The notes under the pieces are model-generated. The model did not search any database. It was not told where the DNA came from and worked only from the letters and a program-made list of their open reading frames with translations. This document shows positions 47,295 through 59,697 of a stretch of DNA of 64,000 nucleotides, piece after piece; the stretch's first letter is position 1; each line of letters opens with the position of its first letter. The DNA lies in assembly GCF_030704535.1 (NCBI RefSeq), contig NC_081822.1, positions 9,417,001 through 9,481,000 on the forward strand, written 5' to 3'. A program made the translations under genes and the position numbers. This DNA comes from Vitis vinifera (taxonomy: Eukaryota > Streptophyta > Magnoliopsida > Vitales > Vitaceae).

Positions 47295-47821
47295 TCATTT
47301 TCCCCAGCGAGGCAGAGGCACAGCAAAGAATTTCATCCGCCCATCTCCGCATTGGGAGCCATCTTCCTCTCCTGAAGCAAAATAGTGAGGCCTCCAGTTT
47401 GTGAGCTCAAACACAAACCCCTTCCCACCACCTTGCTGCGGATTAGCCAACAGCTTCGCTTGACTGAAGTCGCAAGTTACAAAGCTCCAAAGGTTTGGTA
47501 GCAAGTATACGCTATGCCGTGGGTAGTTCTTGCTTGGTGGATTGTACTTGAACACTGTAAATAATTAGTAAAAACATAAAACCCAGGATTAGCAATAAAT
47601 AATAATTTTCGGAGTATTCATATAGAAAGTATATAGTTCTGACCTAGCTTATCATTTATGAAGAAAGGGCCATGTTGGATAGACCAATAGGTATAGTTGA
47701 AGCCGTAGTGCCAGTGTTCAGACCCTCCAACCACTATTGTGTCAGCCTCACTAACTGCCACCATGCATGCAGTTAGAAGAAGGATGAATCCAGGTGCGGC
47801 AAAGCTGGTACCCATCTTCAT
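47295..47821 (-). CDS. Phytocyanin-like secreted protein, tandem copy B
   Basis: Two exons, 47644-47821 and 47295-47554, giving 145 residues, nearly identical to copy A. The signal peptide is MKMGTSFAAPGFILLLTACM, with cleavage likely after SEA. Mature residues keep GGSEHWHYGF, NYTYWSIQHGPFFIND, His in PRHSVYLL, and the two disulphide cysteines. The copper-ligand region reads YFASGEEDGSQCGDGRMKF: ligand Cys and second His are both absent, and the His seen in copy A's EEHGSQC is Asp here. No GPI signal. A strong TATATATA at 47905-47912 lies 84-91 bases upstream of the start on the minus strand. A copia fossil begins 240 bases upstream of the start, so its promoter is short if no element sequence is used. 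Confidence 0.85.
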
Positions 47822-47904
47822 TTTCTTTGCTGGAATGAGCCTGATTAGAAACTCAAGCAGTATGAGATGGTGAGAGATGGAAGCGTAAGCTTATCGGCCG
47901 GCTC

Positions 47905-47912
47905 TATATATA
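47905..47912 (-). promoter_or_regulatory. TATA box of phytocyanin copy B
   Basis: TATATATA at a typical distance from the start at 47821; copy C has the same box, copy A a weaker TATATGTA. Confidence 0.55.
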
Positions 47913-48055
47913 GGGGCTTTGGCCACACTTTTCCACCTTGGTGGCCGAAGGTGGACGAGAAAAAGTTGTAACGTTTATGGGTCAATTCTGAATTTGCATG
48001 ATTATGCTCAATACCAAGGTTTAATTTATAATTATTTAAGTAGTTCTTTTTCCAC

Positions 48056-48060
48056 AAATA
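48056..48060. repeat. 5-bp target-site duplication, left of copia fossil
   Basis: AAATA, repeated at 53218-53222. The uninterrupted site is seen in unit 1 (TCAAATATACACCTC near 45154), which confirms the boundaries. Confidence 0.85.
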
Positions 48061-51000
48061 TGTAGGAAGAGTGTAAACGTGAAAATGTGCTTTTAAGTGT
48101 TTTAGTTTGTCACACACAAGAAAAAGTTGTGGAAATGTATAGGAGAATCTCGCATACCCATGGGGCCCAAGCTCATTTGAGTGGGGCTTCAAGCTGGTTG
48201 GGTCAGAATTCCTTAATGTGCATCTTGTCTGCACACACATCATGTTTATTGTCAAGTTAAACATGTTATTCTTAGTACTTTTTCTAATGAACTTTTTGAT
48301 GTTTATTGTCAATATAAAGTTGCAAAAGAAATTTAGGATGTAATGAATAAAAAATATATTTTGGAAGATGCATGAGCTCAAAAATATGCCATAGAGAATT
48401 TTAGAAATTTCCAAATGACTGAGAATAGAGATGTATCATCTCAAATCCATGACTACCACTCGTTGATCAATGACTTAGTTATTGAAGACATTAAATTACC
48501 CAAACCTTTTGTGACTAGTTACTTAGTAGAAACTCTTCCAAAGTCTTGGAAAGACTACAAAAATAACATGAAATATAAAAGGAAATAAATGTCTCTAGAA
48601 AATGTCATAATCCATATTAGGATTGAAGAACAAAATCGAAATAAGGACAATGTTGAGAAAGCTAAGGAATTGTCTTCTAAGGCTAATGTAGTAGAAGAAA
48701 AACTCAAATAAAAAAACAATAGGTTCAGAAAGCAAAACTCTAGGACCAAGCCCAATGCAACAAACAAGGTTCAAAACCTAACTATTAAAAAATGGGGTAA
48801 TTGCTTTGTTTGTGGCAAGCCTGGACACCATGCAGGTCAATGCTGCCATAGGAAGAGAATTGAGAAGTTCAATTCAAAGGCAAATCTGGCAGAGACAAAG
48901 GTGATCATAGCGATAGTCTCATATGAGGTGAGCTTGGTCACCAATATAAAGGACTGAGTGGTAGACTCTGGGGCTACCAGACACATTTATGACACCAAAA
49001 GTGCATTTGCTTCTTATACCACTATAAAGGAAGGAGAGAAACAAATGTTCATGGGTGATTCTAGATCTACCCTAGTGATTGACAAAGAGAAAGTTATCCT
49101 CAAGCTAACCTCTACAAAAGTGCTCACCCTCTGTGATATTCTTCATGTGCGAGATATCCGTTGGAACTTGGTGTCAGTATCTCTACTTGGGAAAACAGGA
49201 GTGTTGATCTTGTTTGATTATGATAAAATAGTTTTAACCAAGAATGATGCATTTGTGGGAAAATGACTATTTTAATTAGGGTTAATTTATGTTGAATGTT
49301 TATGATATTATCAATAATAATGCATCTTCTTTTTCTGCTTACATAGTTCATTTTTGTGATATTTGGCATGGTAGATTAGGACATGTGAACTTTTCATATA
49401 TGAAGAAAATGGTTGAGTTGAGTTTAGTCCCTAAGCTATCCTTAGAAAACCATGGAAAATGTGAATCTTGTGTAGAATAAAAAACCACAAAAAAATCTCG
49501 CAAATCAGTAGAAAGAGAATCAGAACTACTAAGTTTAATACATAATGACTTGGGAGATTTAAAAAATACAATGATTAGAAGTGGTAAAATATTTTACATA
49601 ACTTTCATAGATGACTACTCAAGGTATACCAGGGTATATTTTTTGAGAAACAAAGATGAAGCAAGAGATGCTTTCATCAAGTACAAAAATGAAGTGAAAA
49701 ATCAACTAAGTAAGAAAATTAAAAGACTTAGAATTGATAGAGGAGGAAAGTATGAGTCCAACCCCTTTAACTTTTTTTGTGAAGATCATGAGATCATTCA
49801 CAAAACCACTCCTTATTTCCCTGAATCCAATGGAATAGCAGAAAGGAAAAATAGGACCTTAAAAGAAATGATGAATGCAATGTTGGTAAGTTCAGGAGCA
49901 CCATTGAGCTTGTGGGGGGAAGCTATCATTTCCGCTTGTCATATTCAAAATAGAATACCTTATAAGAGAACTGGTAAAACTCCTTATGAGTTGTGGAAGG
50001 GTTATGCACCTAATATAACATACCTGAAAGTGTGGGGGTGTTTAGGTAAAGTTCTTTTCCCTTAACCTAAAAAATAAAAACTAGATCCTAAAACCTTTGA
50101 TGCAATGTTCATTGACTATGCTGAGAATAGTGCGGCATATAGGTTTCTTGTTACCAAGTCAGAAAACAATCTTGTAGATGTAAATACCATAATAGAAACA
50201 AAGAATGAAGATTTCTTTGAAAACATCTTTCCTATGAAATTAAGTAGTGGTAAACAATAAGTTCAGAAAATAAGTAGAGACGAGTTTATTGAACTTTCTG
50301 AATTTGAAACTAGAAGGAGTAAAAGATATAGGAAACAAACAAACTTTAGAGATGCTTTTTATACCTTCCTAATAGATGAGGACCCTAGATCCTACAAAAA
50401 AGCTATAACTTTGCCTAATGCACCATTATGGAAAAATGCCATTAAGAGTGAAATCGAATCAATCATGTATAACCATACATGGGAGTTAGTAGATTTACCT
50501 CATGGTGCAAAGACTATTGGTTGTAAGTAGATCTTTAAAAGAAAGTTAAAATAAAATGAGTTCATAGAGAATTATAAAGCTCGTTTAGTTGTCAAAGGCT
50601 TTAAACAAAGGAATGATGTAAATTACTTTGACATCTTTGCCCTTGTCACTAGAATAACATCAATTAGAGTATTAATCACTCTAGCTTCCATTCATAATTT
50701 GGTGATACACCAAATGGATGTCAAGACTGCATTCTTGAATGACGATTTGGAAGAGAAAATTTATATAAAACAACCTGAGGGTTGTGTAGTTCTAGGGAAG
50801 AAGAAAAATGTGTGTAGGCTGGTTAAATCACTACATGGGTTATAACAAGCGCCTAAACAGTGACATAACAAGTTTGATCATGTGTTAGTAACTAATGGAT
50901 ATTCCATTAATGATACTGATAAGTGTATTTATAGCAAGTATGAGGATAATACATATGTAGTCATTTGTCTTTATGTTGATGACATGCTGATTTTTGGAAC

Positions 51001-53217
51001 TAGCCTAGAGGTTGTGTGTGAGAACAAAAAATTCCTAAGTTCTAAGTTTGATATGAAAGACCTAGGAGAGGCAGAGGTGATTCTAAGAATCTAAATAACT
51101 AGAACACCTAATGGGCTTAAACTTTCTCAAGAGCATTATGTTGAAAAGATCTTAAGGAAGTTTGAACACTTTGATTGTAAACCAGTGTCAACTCCTTATG
51201 ACCCCAACTCACAGCTGAAGAAAAATAGAGAACACAATGTTGTCCAAACTAAGTATGCTCAGATCATAGGGAGCTTAATGTACTTAACAAATTGTACCAG
51301 ACCTAATATTGCTTATATAGTAGGTAGATTGAGTCGATACACCCAAAGCCCTAATTAAAACCATTGGACTATTGTTCATAGAGTACTTAAGTATTTGAGA
51401 GGCACCATTAGCTATGGTTTGTGCTATAGTGGATTTCCAAGTGTCCTTGAAGGATTTAGTGATGCAAATTGGATCTTGGATTCAGATGAGATGAAATCCA
51501 CTAGTGGATATATTTTCACCCTCGGTGGAGGTGTAGTTTCTTGGAAGTTTGCCAAACAAACTTGCATTACTCGGTCTAATATGGAGACTAAGTTTATTGC
51601 CTTAGAAAAGACAAGTTCTGAGGTTGAGTAGTTTAGAAACCTCTTAGCAAATATCTCTTTATAGATAAAACCAACCTCGTTTGTGTTTATGTATTGTGAT
51701 AGTCAAGCTATAATTGCTAAGGTTAAGAATAAAATATTTAATGGGAAGAATAGACATGTAGGCCTAAGACACGATATTGTGAGACAATTGCTTGAAACAA
51801 GGGTTATATCCATAAAATTTGTGAGGTCAGAGTTGAGTTTGGTCAATCCTTTGACCAAACCACTAAATAAGAAACTAATGGAAGAAACATCGAGGGGAAT
51901 GTAGCTTATGCCTATTAAAGAAGTCAAGAATGGTGGTAACCCAACCTATTAGAATGGAAATTCTAGAAGTAGGTTCATATGGGTAATAACAAATCATTTG
52001 TTGACTTGAGGTGCTCTATCAACTTTAATTGTATGATAGTCTATCCCTATGGTGTAGATAAAGCGTATTCTGCATTGACTAAGGCTGAGTGTTTTACTCT
52101 TAATGAATATCATATTCCTTACGGATGATATGTTTAATGCAAAACATACTTGATGGATTTACCTATATGAGAGTGAAGGTGGGGCCACTTCCTATGAGAA
52201 CTTAGGCAGATTTTCTAGAGCTCTCATGAATATCCAAGTAAGGTATATAACCTACTTGTGCCAACCCATTTTGTACAGCTCGTAGTGTAGTTGAGAAAAC
52301 CAATGTGGATAAAGGTCCCTTGAGTTACATTAAAAAACACTGGTTCATAAAAATTTACTTTCACTATGTTTTGTGATTCAATACTTATTTGTCCTAAGAC
52401 TGGTACATAGCCTTTGGGCACCAATACTGATGCATTGGATTCTTTTTCCCTCTAAATTTTTTCTTCCTTCACGTCTACACTCTGTAAGGGATTGTAGGAA
52501 GAGTGTAAATATGAAAAGATGCTTTAAGTGTTTTAGTTTGTCCCACATAAGGAAAAGATGAACACCTTTAGTGGGTTTATTAACAAGCTCACTTTCCTTA
52601 ACTTAATGGGCTTGTGGAGAGGTATTAGAGAGCCTCGTGCGCCCATAGGACCCAAACCCATTTTAGTGGGGCTTTGGGCTAGTTGGGCTATAATTTCTTA
52701 ATGTGCGTCGCATCCGCACATGCATCGTAGGCGGGGGGTTCCTCCCTTCTCCACTCCCCCTCTTCTCTGTGTACATGGGTGACCTTGACTAATTTTTACA
52801 AAATAAATTATTTTTTAATTTAATTTTATTCCGTTTGACTTAGTCTTTTATTTTTGCCCGACTCTTTGGGAAGAGTCCTATTGGGATTGTGTTAGTGGTT
52901 TTGATTACAAGTAGAGTCTTGTTGGGACTGTGTTAGTGGCCTATAAAAGTAGGTCTTCCACAACTCTCCTTACACCAATTTTTTTAGAGTTATACACGTC
53001 TCGCCTATAGAGTGTACCTAAGGCGAGATTAATTGGTTATTGGATCTTGGAGATAGACCACTAATACCCTAGTGCATAAAGTTTATCTTCGAGAATGGTA
53101 GATCTATTTTAAGAACAGTGCATTATCATGCCTCAGCTTATCATCAATAAGTTTCCAATTCTCCTCTTTCTGTTCTTTACTTGGGCTAATCCTCTTGTTG
53201 ATACCCTTATAACAACA
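48061..53217 (+). mobile_element. Ty1/copia LTR retrotransposon fossil, broken
   Basis: An old copy of a copia element, about 5.2 kb, with TG...CA ends and a 5-bp target-site duplication (AAATA). Parts in order on the plus strand: left LTR remnant (48061 to about 48240), gag region with a CCHC zinc knuckle near 48805, protease with DSGAT near 48965, integrase region about 49340-50060, reverse transcriptase with YVDDM near 50975, RNase H about 51400-51900, and right LTR (52493-53217). The order protease-integrase-reverse transcriptase is the copia signature. The reading frame is broken many times (roughly ten or more), so it is inert. The shared part of the two LTRs differs at roughly one base in five by eye, which suggests an old insertion, although it is younger than the local tandem duplication because the empty site is preserved in unit 1. 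It lies opposite in orientation to the phytocyanin genes. Confidence 0.93.
52493..53217 (+). repeat. Right LTR of the copia fossil
   Basis: About 725 bases, starting TGTAGGAAGAGTGTAAA and ending ATAACAACA. Its start matches the element's left end at 48061. Confidence 0.85.
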
Positions 53218-53222
53218 AAATA
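53218..53222. repeat. 5-bp target-site duplication, right of copia fossil
   Basis: AAATA, matching 48056-48060. Confidence 0.85.
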
Positions 53223-55493
53223 TACACCTCTTCTAGATGTGGTGGCAGAGCCATGTATGAGATAGCCGTGGAAAAGAGAGGGTATCAACTTTAGTGGTAC
53301 AAATTTCTTTGGCAGATGGATTGGAAAGTATTAAAGTATTCATACATATATATCCCAATATCTACATCGATCCAATCAAAACATTTGATGGGTTATGATT
53401 CTTAAATTCAGAGGCACAACCATCCAAGGAAAGTAACACTGAAATAACCTACCAAAAGCGCAGTAAGTTCAAATGGGCACATTTTCGCTTATGTATGATG
53501 ATCAATTCTATTTATGACTTCTAGATTGTTGCATTACTAAAATTTATACTTAGGTGTGTTTCCAACATTTTTCCAAATCATGAGACGACTCCACTGTGAA
53601 GACCTGGCTTGCTGTTCCGAAGAACAGTTTGCAGACTTTTAAACCATGGCTCCCCGATTCATGCATTTCCTTTCCTTTTTCAAATGAATGGGATTCGTTG
53701 GAATTCTAGTAGTGGTCGCTTTATTCGATGAAACTTGAATGCTAACTGGAACTAACCAATGACAATGAGCTTTAGTGTATAGCTAGCTTCTAGATAGCAA
53801 TCGTGGCACCTCCATCTACATGATTCCACCACACACCACTTATTATTTATAGTCGGGGTACCTGTGTATATCACATTGCTAGGAAAGTTTGGTAGATTTT
53901 GGGTTGGAAAGAAAACCATTCGTCGTGGAAATTAACTTGTGGTCAAGTCTCCATTTTCCTAGTGGCTCCATTTTTGAGATGGATTACCTTCACAATTACG
54001 GAAGGCAAATGGATAGATATCTTCAAGCTCCACAACTCTCCCAACTGGGCGTTGCGCATTACGCTCTCAAGTCTTAACTCTTAAGTGCATTGAAATCAAC
54101 GACTCTCATGCCTACTCTCAATTTATCAGATCATGACTTTTTGAATCCCTTATCAATCCTTTATTTTTAATCATTTTTTATATTCATATAACTATTTTCT
54201 AAACTAATTATAAAAAAATTAAAAACAATTAAAAAATATTCTTTAGAATCTCCATATTTCTTATATTTAAAAACAAAAAACTGTTTTATATATATATTTT
54301 TTATTATTAAACTTATTTTTCTATTTTTTATTTTAAAAAACAAAAATTGTTTTTCATAACGTCTCCAAACAGGATCTATATTTGTTTTCATTTTTTTTTC
54401 TGACTAATTTATTATTTGTTAATGTCAGGACACAAGCAATAATAAAATTAATGAACAGAAAATATTATAATTTTTATTTCTTTGTATGGTATTTCCTTTC
54501 CGAGCTAGGTAAAGTCAAGAAGGTTGACCAGGATGCCTACAGGGTTCAAACTTCCGCCAAAGGGTAGAATCAACGGGCATAGCATGGACCCAAGAGTTGA
54601 CATCATTCACTTGAGTGTATACACATGCCACTAGAAAAATATGCTGTGGAAACTTGGCTTGGATTAAAAAATCCTTGGGTATACAGCAATGAAGACAATA
54701 CTTGTCAAAAAGTCGTACGCAACTCTTACATAATTTGGTCTTCCTTTTATTTTTCACTTATGTCTTTTTTATGTATATAATACTCTAATTTTTTTTTCTT
54801 ATACTTTTGTTTCATTTATTTGCAATATCAAATCTAAATTACATATTTTTAATGGTTGAGATCACTTGGACATTTAAAAAAAAAAATTGTATTTAGTGGA
54901 ACAAAAATGCTAATTAATTGGTTTTAAGCAAATGATTATACTTCACACACTCAAAAGTTTTTAAATTAAGTTGTTTTTTGTCTCGGTTTTTTCTTCTTAT
55001 TTCACACTACTTGACCAGAATAAGAGAGTGTTTGATAAATCAATTTAATGACTTCATTTATATCAATCTTAATTTTTTTACATAGTTTTAAATTTAAATA
55101 AAAATAAATTAATTATTTTGACTTAATATTTAAAGTCATTTTTAATTTTAATATATGACATTAAGTTATTTTAATGATTACATTTAATTTATTTAATAAT
55201 TTAACTTAAATTATTAAATTACTTTAAATTATTAAATTGATTTATCAAAAGAAAAATTTACTAGGCAACACAAAAACTGATATTCCATATTAGAAATCAA
55301 TAACACAATATCCTTTTGACATATTTCTCATACTAATACGCCATCAGAAGCAGAAGAGAAAAATCTCTGATCATTTATGATCAATTGGATCCACATCCCA
55401 AATGATTCCATTATTCTCAATAAGCAAAGCAAAAGTTGTAGACACATAAACGAAAACGGGAAGCATGCGGCCACTGTGCCATCCCTTCTATCA
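53223..55493. repeat. Tandem-duplication spacer unit 2 (between copia fossil and phytocyanin copy C)
   Basis: Closely similar to 45160-47290 over its whole length, with a few indels (for example an extra segment near 53665-53710 and near 53930-53950). It holds the counterpart 80-codon minus frame (54515-54757) and MITE-like block (55026-55250). No separate gene is assigned. Confidence 0.8.
55026..55250. mobile_element. MITE-like sequence with GTGTTTGATAAA end, in duplication unit 2
   Basis: Counterpart of 46905-47119; begins GAGTGTTTGATAAATCAATT and ends GATTTATCAAAAG. Confidence 0.5.
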
Positions 55494-56027
55494 TCATTTT
55501 CCCCAGCGAGGCAGAGGCACAGCAAAGAATTTCATCTGCCCATCTTCGCATTGGGAACCATCTTCCTCTCCTGAAGCAAAATAGTGAGGCCTCCAGTTTG
55601 TGAGCTCAAACACAAACCCCTTCCCACCACCTTGCTGCGGATTAGCCAACAGCTTCGCTTGACTGAAGTCGCAAGTTGCAAAGCTCCAAAGGTTTGGTAG
55701 CAAGTATACGCTATGCCGTGAGTTGTTCTTGCTTGGTGGATTATACTTGAACACTGCAAATAATTAGTAAAAACATCAAACCCAAGATTAGCAATAATTT
55801 TTGGAATATATATCCATATTGAGCCCTGTATTTGTAATTAAGTACCAACCTAGCTTATCATTTATGTAGAATGGGCCATGCTGGAGAGACCAACCGGTGT
55901 AGTTGAAGCCGTAGCGCCAGTTCTCGGACCCTCCAACCACAATGGTGTCAGTCTCACTGATTGCCAACGAACACGCAGTAAGAAGAAGGATGAGTCCAGG
56001 TGCTACAAAGCTGATACCCATCTTCAT
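55494..56027 (-). CDS. Phytocyanin-like secreted protein, tandem copy C
   Basis: Two exons, 55850-56027 and 55494-55753, giving 145 residues. It is the most diverged copy in exon 1: signal peptide MKMGISFVAPGLILLLTACS, then ETDTIVVGGSENWRYGF and NYTGWSLQHGPFYINDKL. Exon 2 is almost identical to A and B, so the two exons may have different histories (gene conversion in exon 2, or stronger constraint there). The copper region reads YFASGEEDGSQCEDGQMKF, again without the ligand Cys and His. His in SRHSVYLL and both disulphide cysteines (ATCDF, SQC) remain. A TATATATAA box lies at about 56133-56141, roughly 110 bases before the start. No GPI tail; likely secreted to the cell wall. Confidence 0.85.
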
Positions 56028-58164
56028 TTTCTCAAGCTGTATATTACTGGAATATTGGGTTATGGGCCTGATTAGAAACTTATAATGCAGAACGAGAAGG
56101 TGGGATATGGAAGTGTAAGCTTACGGGGGGTCTATATATAAGGAACTCTGGCCAAACTGTTGGGGCGGAATGGCCTTATTTTCTACGTTTGTGGGCAAAG
56201 GTGGATGAGGAAAAAATGTACAGCTTTTGACACGAATCTCTAATTTCATGATTATGATTTATACCAAGGTTTTATCTCAGTTCATTCTTTTTCCTCAATT
56301 CCACCTCTTCTAGATGCCGTATCTCAGCGCTGGCTGAGGCCAACATGGTGATGTAACAAACAGAAAAGAGAGGGCATAACCGCCAATTCAAAGGTTGACG
56401 AGTACTAAACTCAGTCACCCACTTCTTTTAAAGAAGGTGATGGTGTGATGAAGATGAGTGAACCTTCAAAGTCATCCAATACAACTAATTGGGATTGGTC
56501 TCTGACTATCGTAAACCTTTAAAGAGTTGAACGGGGGATCTACGTAAATTCCTCTTAGTACTTGCAAGTGGACGGGAGAAATTCTCATCAAATGAAAAAA
56601 CTTTTTATCGTGAGAAACGTTTACGACGCCTCATCATATGATTTCATAACCATTAATAAATATGTTAGTTTTCTTTAACGTGCAAGTGGGTTATTTTATT
56701 ATTAATTATCTTTAAAAAATAATTATGATGAGCTTATGTTATTATCTTTTATTTAATTTAAAAGATAATTATAATTAATAATATTAAATACTAAAATCTT
56801 ATTGGTCAAATGAGAATATATATATTTTTTAAATAATTGTTCACAATAGAACATAAAAGAAGACACTATTTAGATTTGGTCTTCTATATCCCATTTATGT
56901 ACAATTTTTTCCAATCAAGAAATATAGGTTAAAAGAGAGAAAACTATTTTTTTTCTTTCTAATTTAATCTTCTTTGTAAAGAATTTCTCTTAAAGATCGA
57001 TCTTATATTTTCTTAATTATTTATTTTATTTATGAAAATCATAATTATAAAGTTTTAAGATTTGAGAATTAGGGTTATGATTGCTATATATGAATTAGAA
57101 AAACCTAACAAAGTAATCATCAAAATATTCTCATCTGAGCATGAGAACTCTTCTCTTTTACATTCGCCAATAACAAAAATACTGCTAAAATACCTGAAAA
57201 TCAGGCCTCTAACGTCCAGAAGAGGTCCATTTGAAGTGCCTCATAGGACAGTTGAGAATTAACGAGGAATGAGATGATAGTGATGGGAGTATTGATCAGT
57301 TTATTTGAGGTTTATAGGGAAGGAAGGGGGAAAAATGTAAAGCTTTTGAATCAATTCTGTACATAGTTTCATGACTAAGGTTTTCTAGTAACAAATCCGT
57401 GGCTGATGGCTGACCAGTTCCCTAGTTGACCACTAGATTCACTCACCATGGCACAGGCTAAAGTCATTTAAAACAACTGAATATGGGTTGTTTGGGCGGT
57501 TATAAATTCAATGAGACTTAAAATGATCAATCCACGGCATTTCTCTTTCTTAGAGTGCTCAAATCTTTCAAGTGAGAAGATCAACAATAGCTTAAGGGGT
57601 TATGTGGGTTCCTTGCATCCGTCTAGCATGGGCCTTTTTTCATGCTGTGTGTGTCTTACCTGTCTAAGAAGCTGGACGGCGAAATACTATCCTGACATCA
57701 TTTATTGCTCTCCGACGGATACTAAATACTATAGTTTTGGATGATGTAACCGTTACATCGGGGCTATTCATGGGCATAAATGTTTGATTTTAAAGCACAA
57801 AAAATGTTATACACAAGTCAATTATTGATATTAAAGATGATTAAGGCACATGAAAAATATTACAACTTTGTTACAACAAATAGCCATAAGAGGTATGACA
57901 CAAGTTCCTAAAACATTCTCGCTGATCTCTTCCCCGAGCTAATTTAAGCTTCGAAGGGGTATGCTTGGAAAAACCATTCAGATACTCCTTATTGTAAGTG
58001 CGTTGGTCATTCACTCAACGGAGGCTAGCCAAACAAGACATTATTAGCAGTGGACCAATAAGTTAAATATATGCATTCCATGTAGTATCTTTGTCTCAAA
58101 ATTAGCAACATCATTGTGCATTATATTATTCACAAGTTTCAAACAGTTTTAATAATAAAAACAT

Positions 58165-59148
58165 AGTTTTAAAAATCGGATCAAATTGGTCGGTTCGACT
58201 GTTGGTCGGTCACGATTCCGGTTTGATCTAGTTAATTAAGTCGGCTAAGGGTTGAACCGATGGTTGGACCGATGAAATAGACAATTTGGTCAGTTTCCTC
58301 CATATCAAATGGTTTAATCTTTTTTTTTCTTAAGCTATTTTTTTTAAAGCCAAAAAAACATTTTGATGCATTTTGCACCAAAATGACAACGTTTCCTAAG
58401 GGAACCAGATTACTCTATGAAGAGTCCATTCGGTTCATTTGTCATCAAGTCCAATAGTTTTTAGTCTTATAAGTTAATGATTTTTCTCATGTCTTTTATA
58501 CCCCACAATCCCTACATATATTTTTTTAATCCATTTACGATGTGGGATTAGTTAGTGAGAAGAAAAGAATTTTGCAAGTTAGGACCTTTAGGAGTAAAAA
58601 TTGAAGTTTAACCATTAAGCTAGAAAGCTTCTTCATTATATTATATTTGGAAATAAAAATATATAGCAAAATTAATTTTTTTTTTTCAAATTTTTATTGT
58701 ATAAAAGTATAAAACACTTTCAAATTTATTTTTATAATAATTATATAATGTAATTAAAAAAATAATATAAATTATTAATTAATATAATAATTTCAAAATA
58801 ATAAAATACAAAATACATGCAAATAAATTAAATATTATACTTTTTTTTAATTTTAAATATATCTTTATATTTAAATATTATAAATGTTCTATTTAATAAA
58901 ATTTAAAATATTAATATATTATATTTCTCTTCATCATTTAATTTGATATGTCAAATATAAAAATGAAATATTATTAAAAATTTTAATTATATATAACTTT
59001 ATTTTATTATAATTATTTAAAATTTTATGTAATATATATAATTATTATTTATGATGTCACCGGTTTAACCACGGTCCAATCATCGGTTTGACTAATAAAC
59101 TGTGAACTAGTAACTTTTTTTGTTCAATCACTGATCCAACTGAAAACA
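58165..59148. mobile_element. Non-autonomous DNA transposon with long imperfect terminal inverted repeats
   Basis: The left ~110 bases (with CGGATCAAATTGGTCGGTTCGA and GGTTGAACCGATGGTTGGACC) are mirrored, imperfectly, by the right ~100 bases, where the reverse complement contains GTCAAACCGATGATTGGACC. The interior is AT-rich without coding capacity. Such CCGGTT-rich inverted ends are common in plant non-autonomous DNA elements. Superfamily and exact target-site duplication not resolved. Confidence 0.5.
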
Positions 59149-59278
59149 TTGAATAAAAGTTTAATAAAAAAACATTTTAAAGTATATCATGAATACATTT
59201 TATAATGTTATACTAAGGAAGTGTATAGTTTTTTTTGTTTGAAATGTTACATTTAACTTCAAATAAATGTCAATAAAT

Positions 59279-59697
59279 GGGTGTTTGGTAAATCATATTA
59301 ACAACTTAAAGTAACTTAATAATTTAATTTAAGTCATTAAGTAAATTAAGTATGTTTGGTAAAATGACTTAAAATAAAAAACAACTTTAAATAATAAGTA
59401 AAATTAATTAACTTATTCTTAAGTTTATGTCATTATTTTACCTTTTTACCCTCATTTACCCTAATCACTTCCATGATCTCCTTTGTTATTCCACCACATC
59501 CATTGTTACTCAATCTTCTTTGCCCTGGTTATGATTTATGATGATAAATATACTGATTTGATGATTTAAAATATGATTTAAGTCAATTTCATTAAACAAC
59601 ATTAAAGTATTAAGTTTTAAGTTAACAACTTAAGTATAATTTAACTTAAAGTTGATTTAAGTCATTAAGTAATAAGTATTAAATTTTATCAAACACC
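59279..59697. mobile_element. MITE, GGTGTTTGGTAAA / TTTTATCAAACACC ends
   Basis: About 420 bases with inverted ends (GGGTGTTTGGTAAATC at the left; ATTTTATCAAACACC at the right) and subterminal inverted words (AACTTAAAGTAACTTAA at left, TTAACTTAAAGTTGATTTAA at right). Best-preserved member of the family seen at 42300, 46905 and 55026. No coding capacity. Confidence 0.65.
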
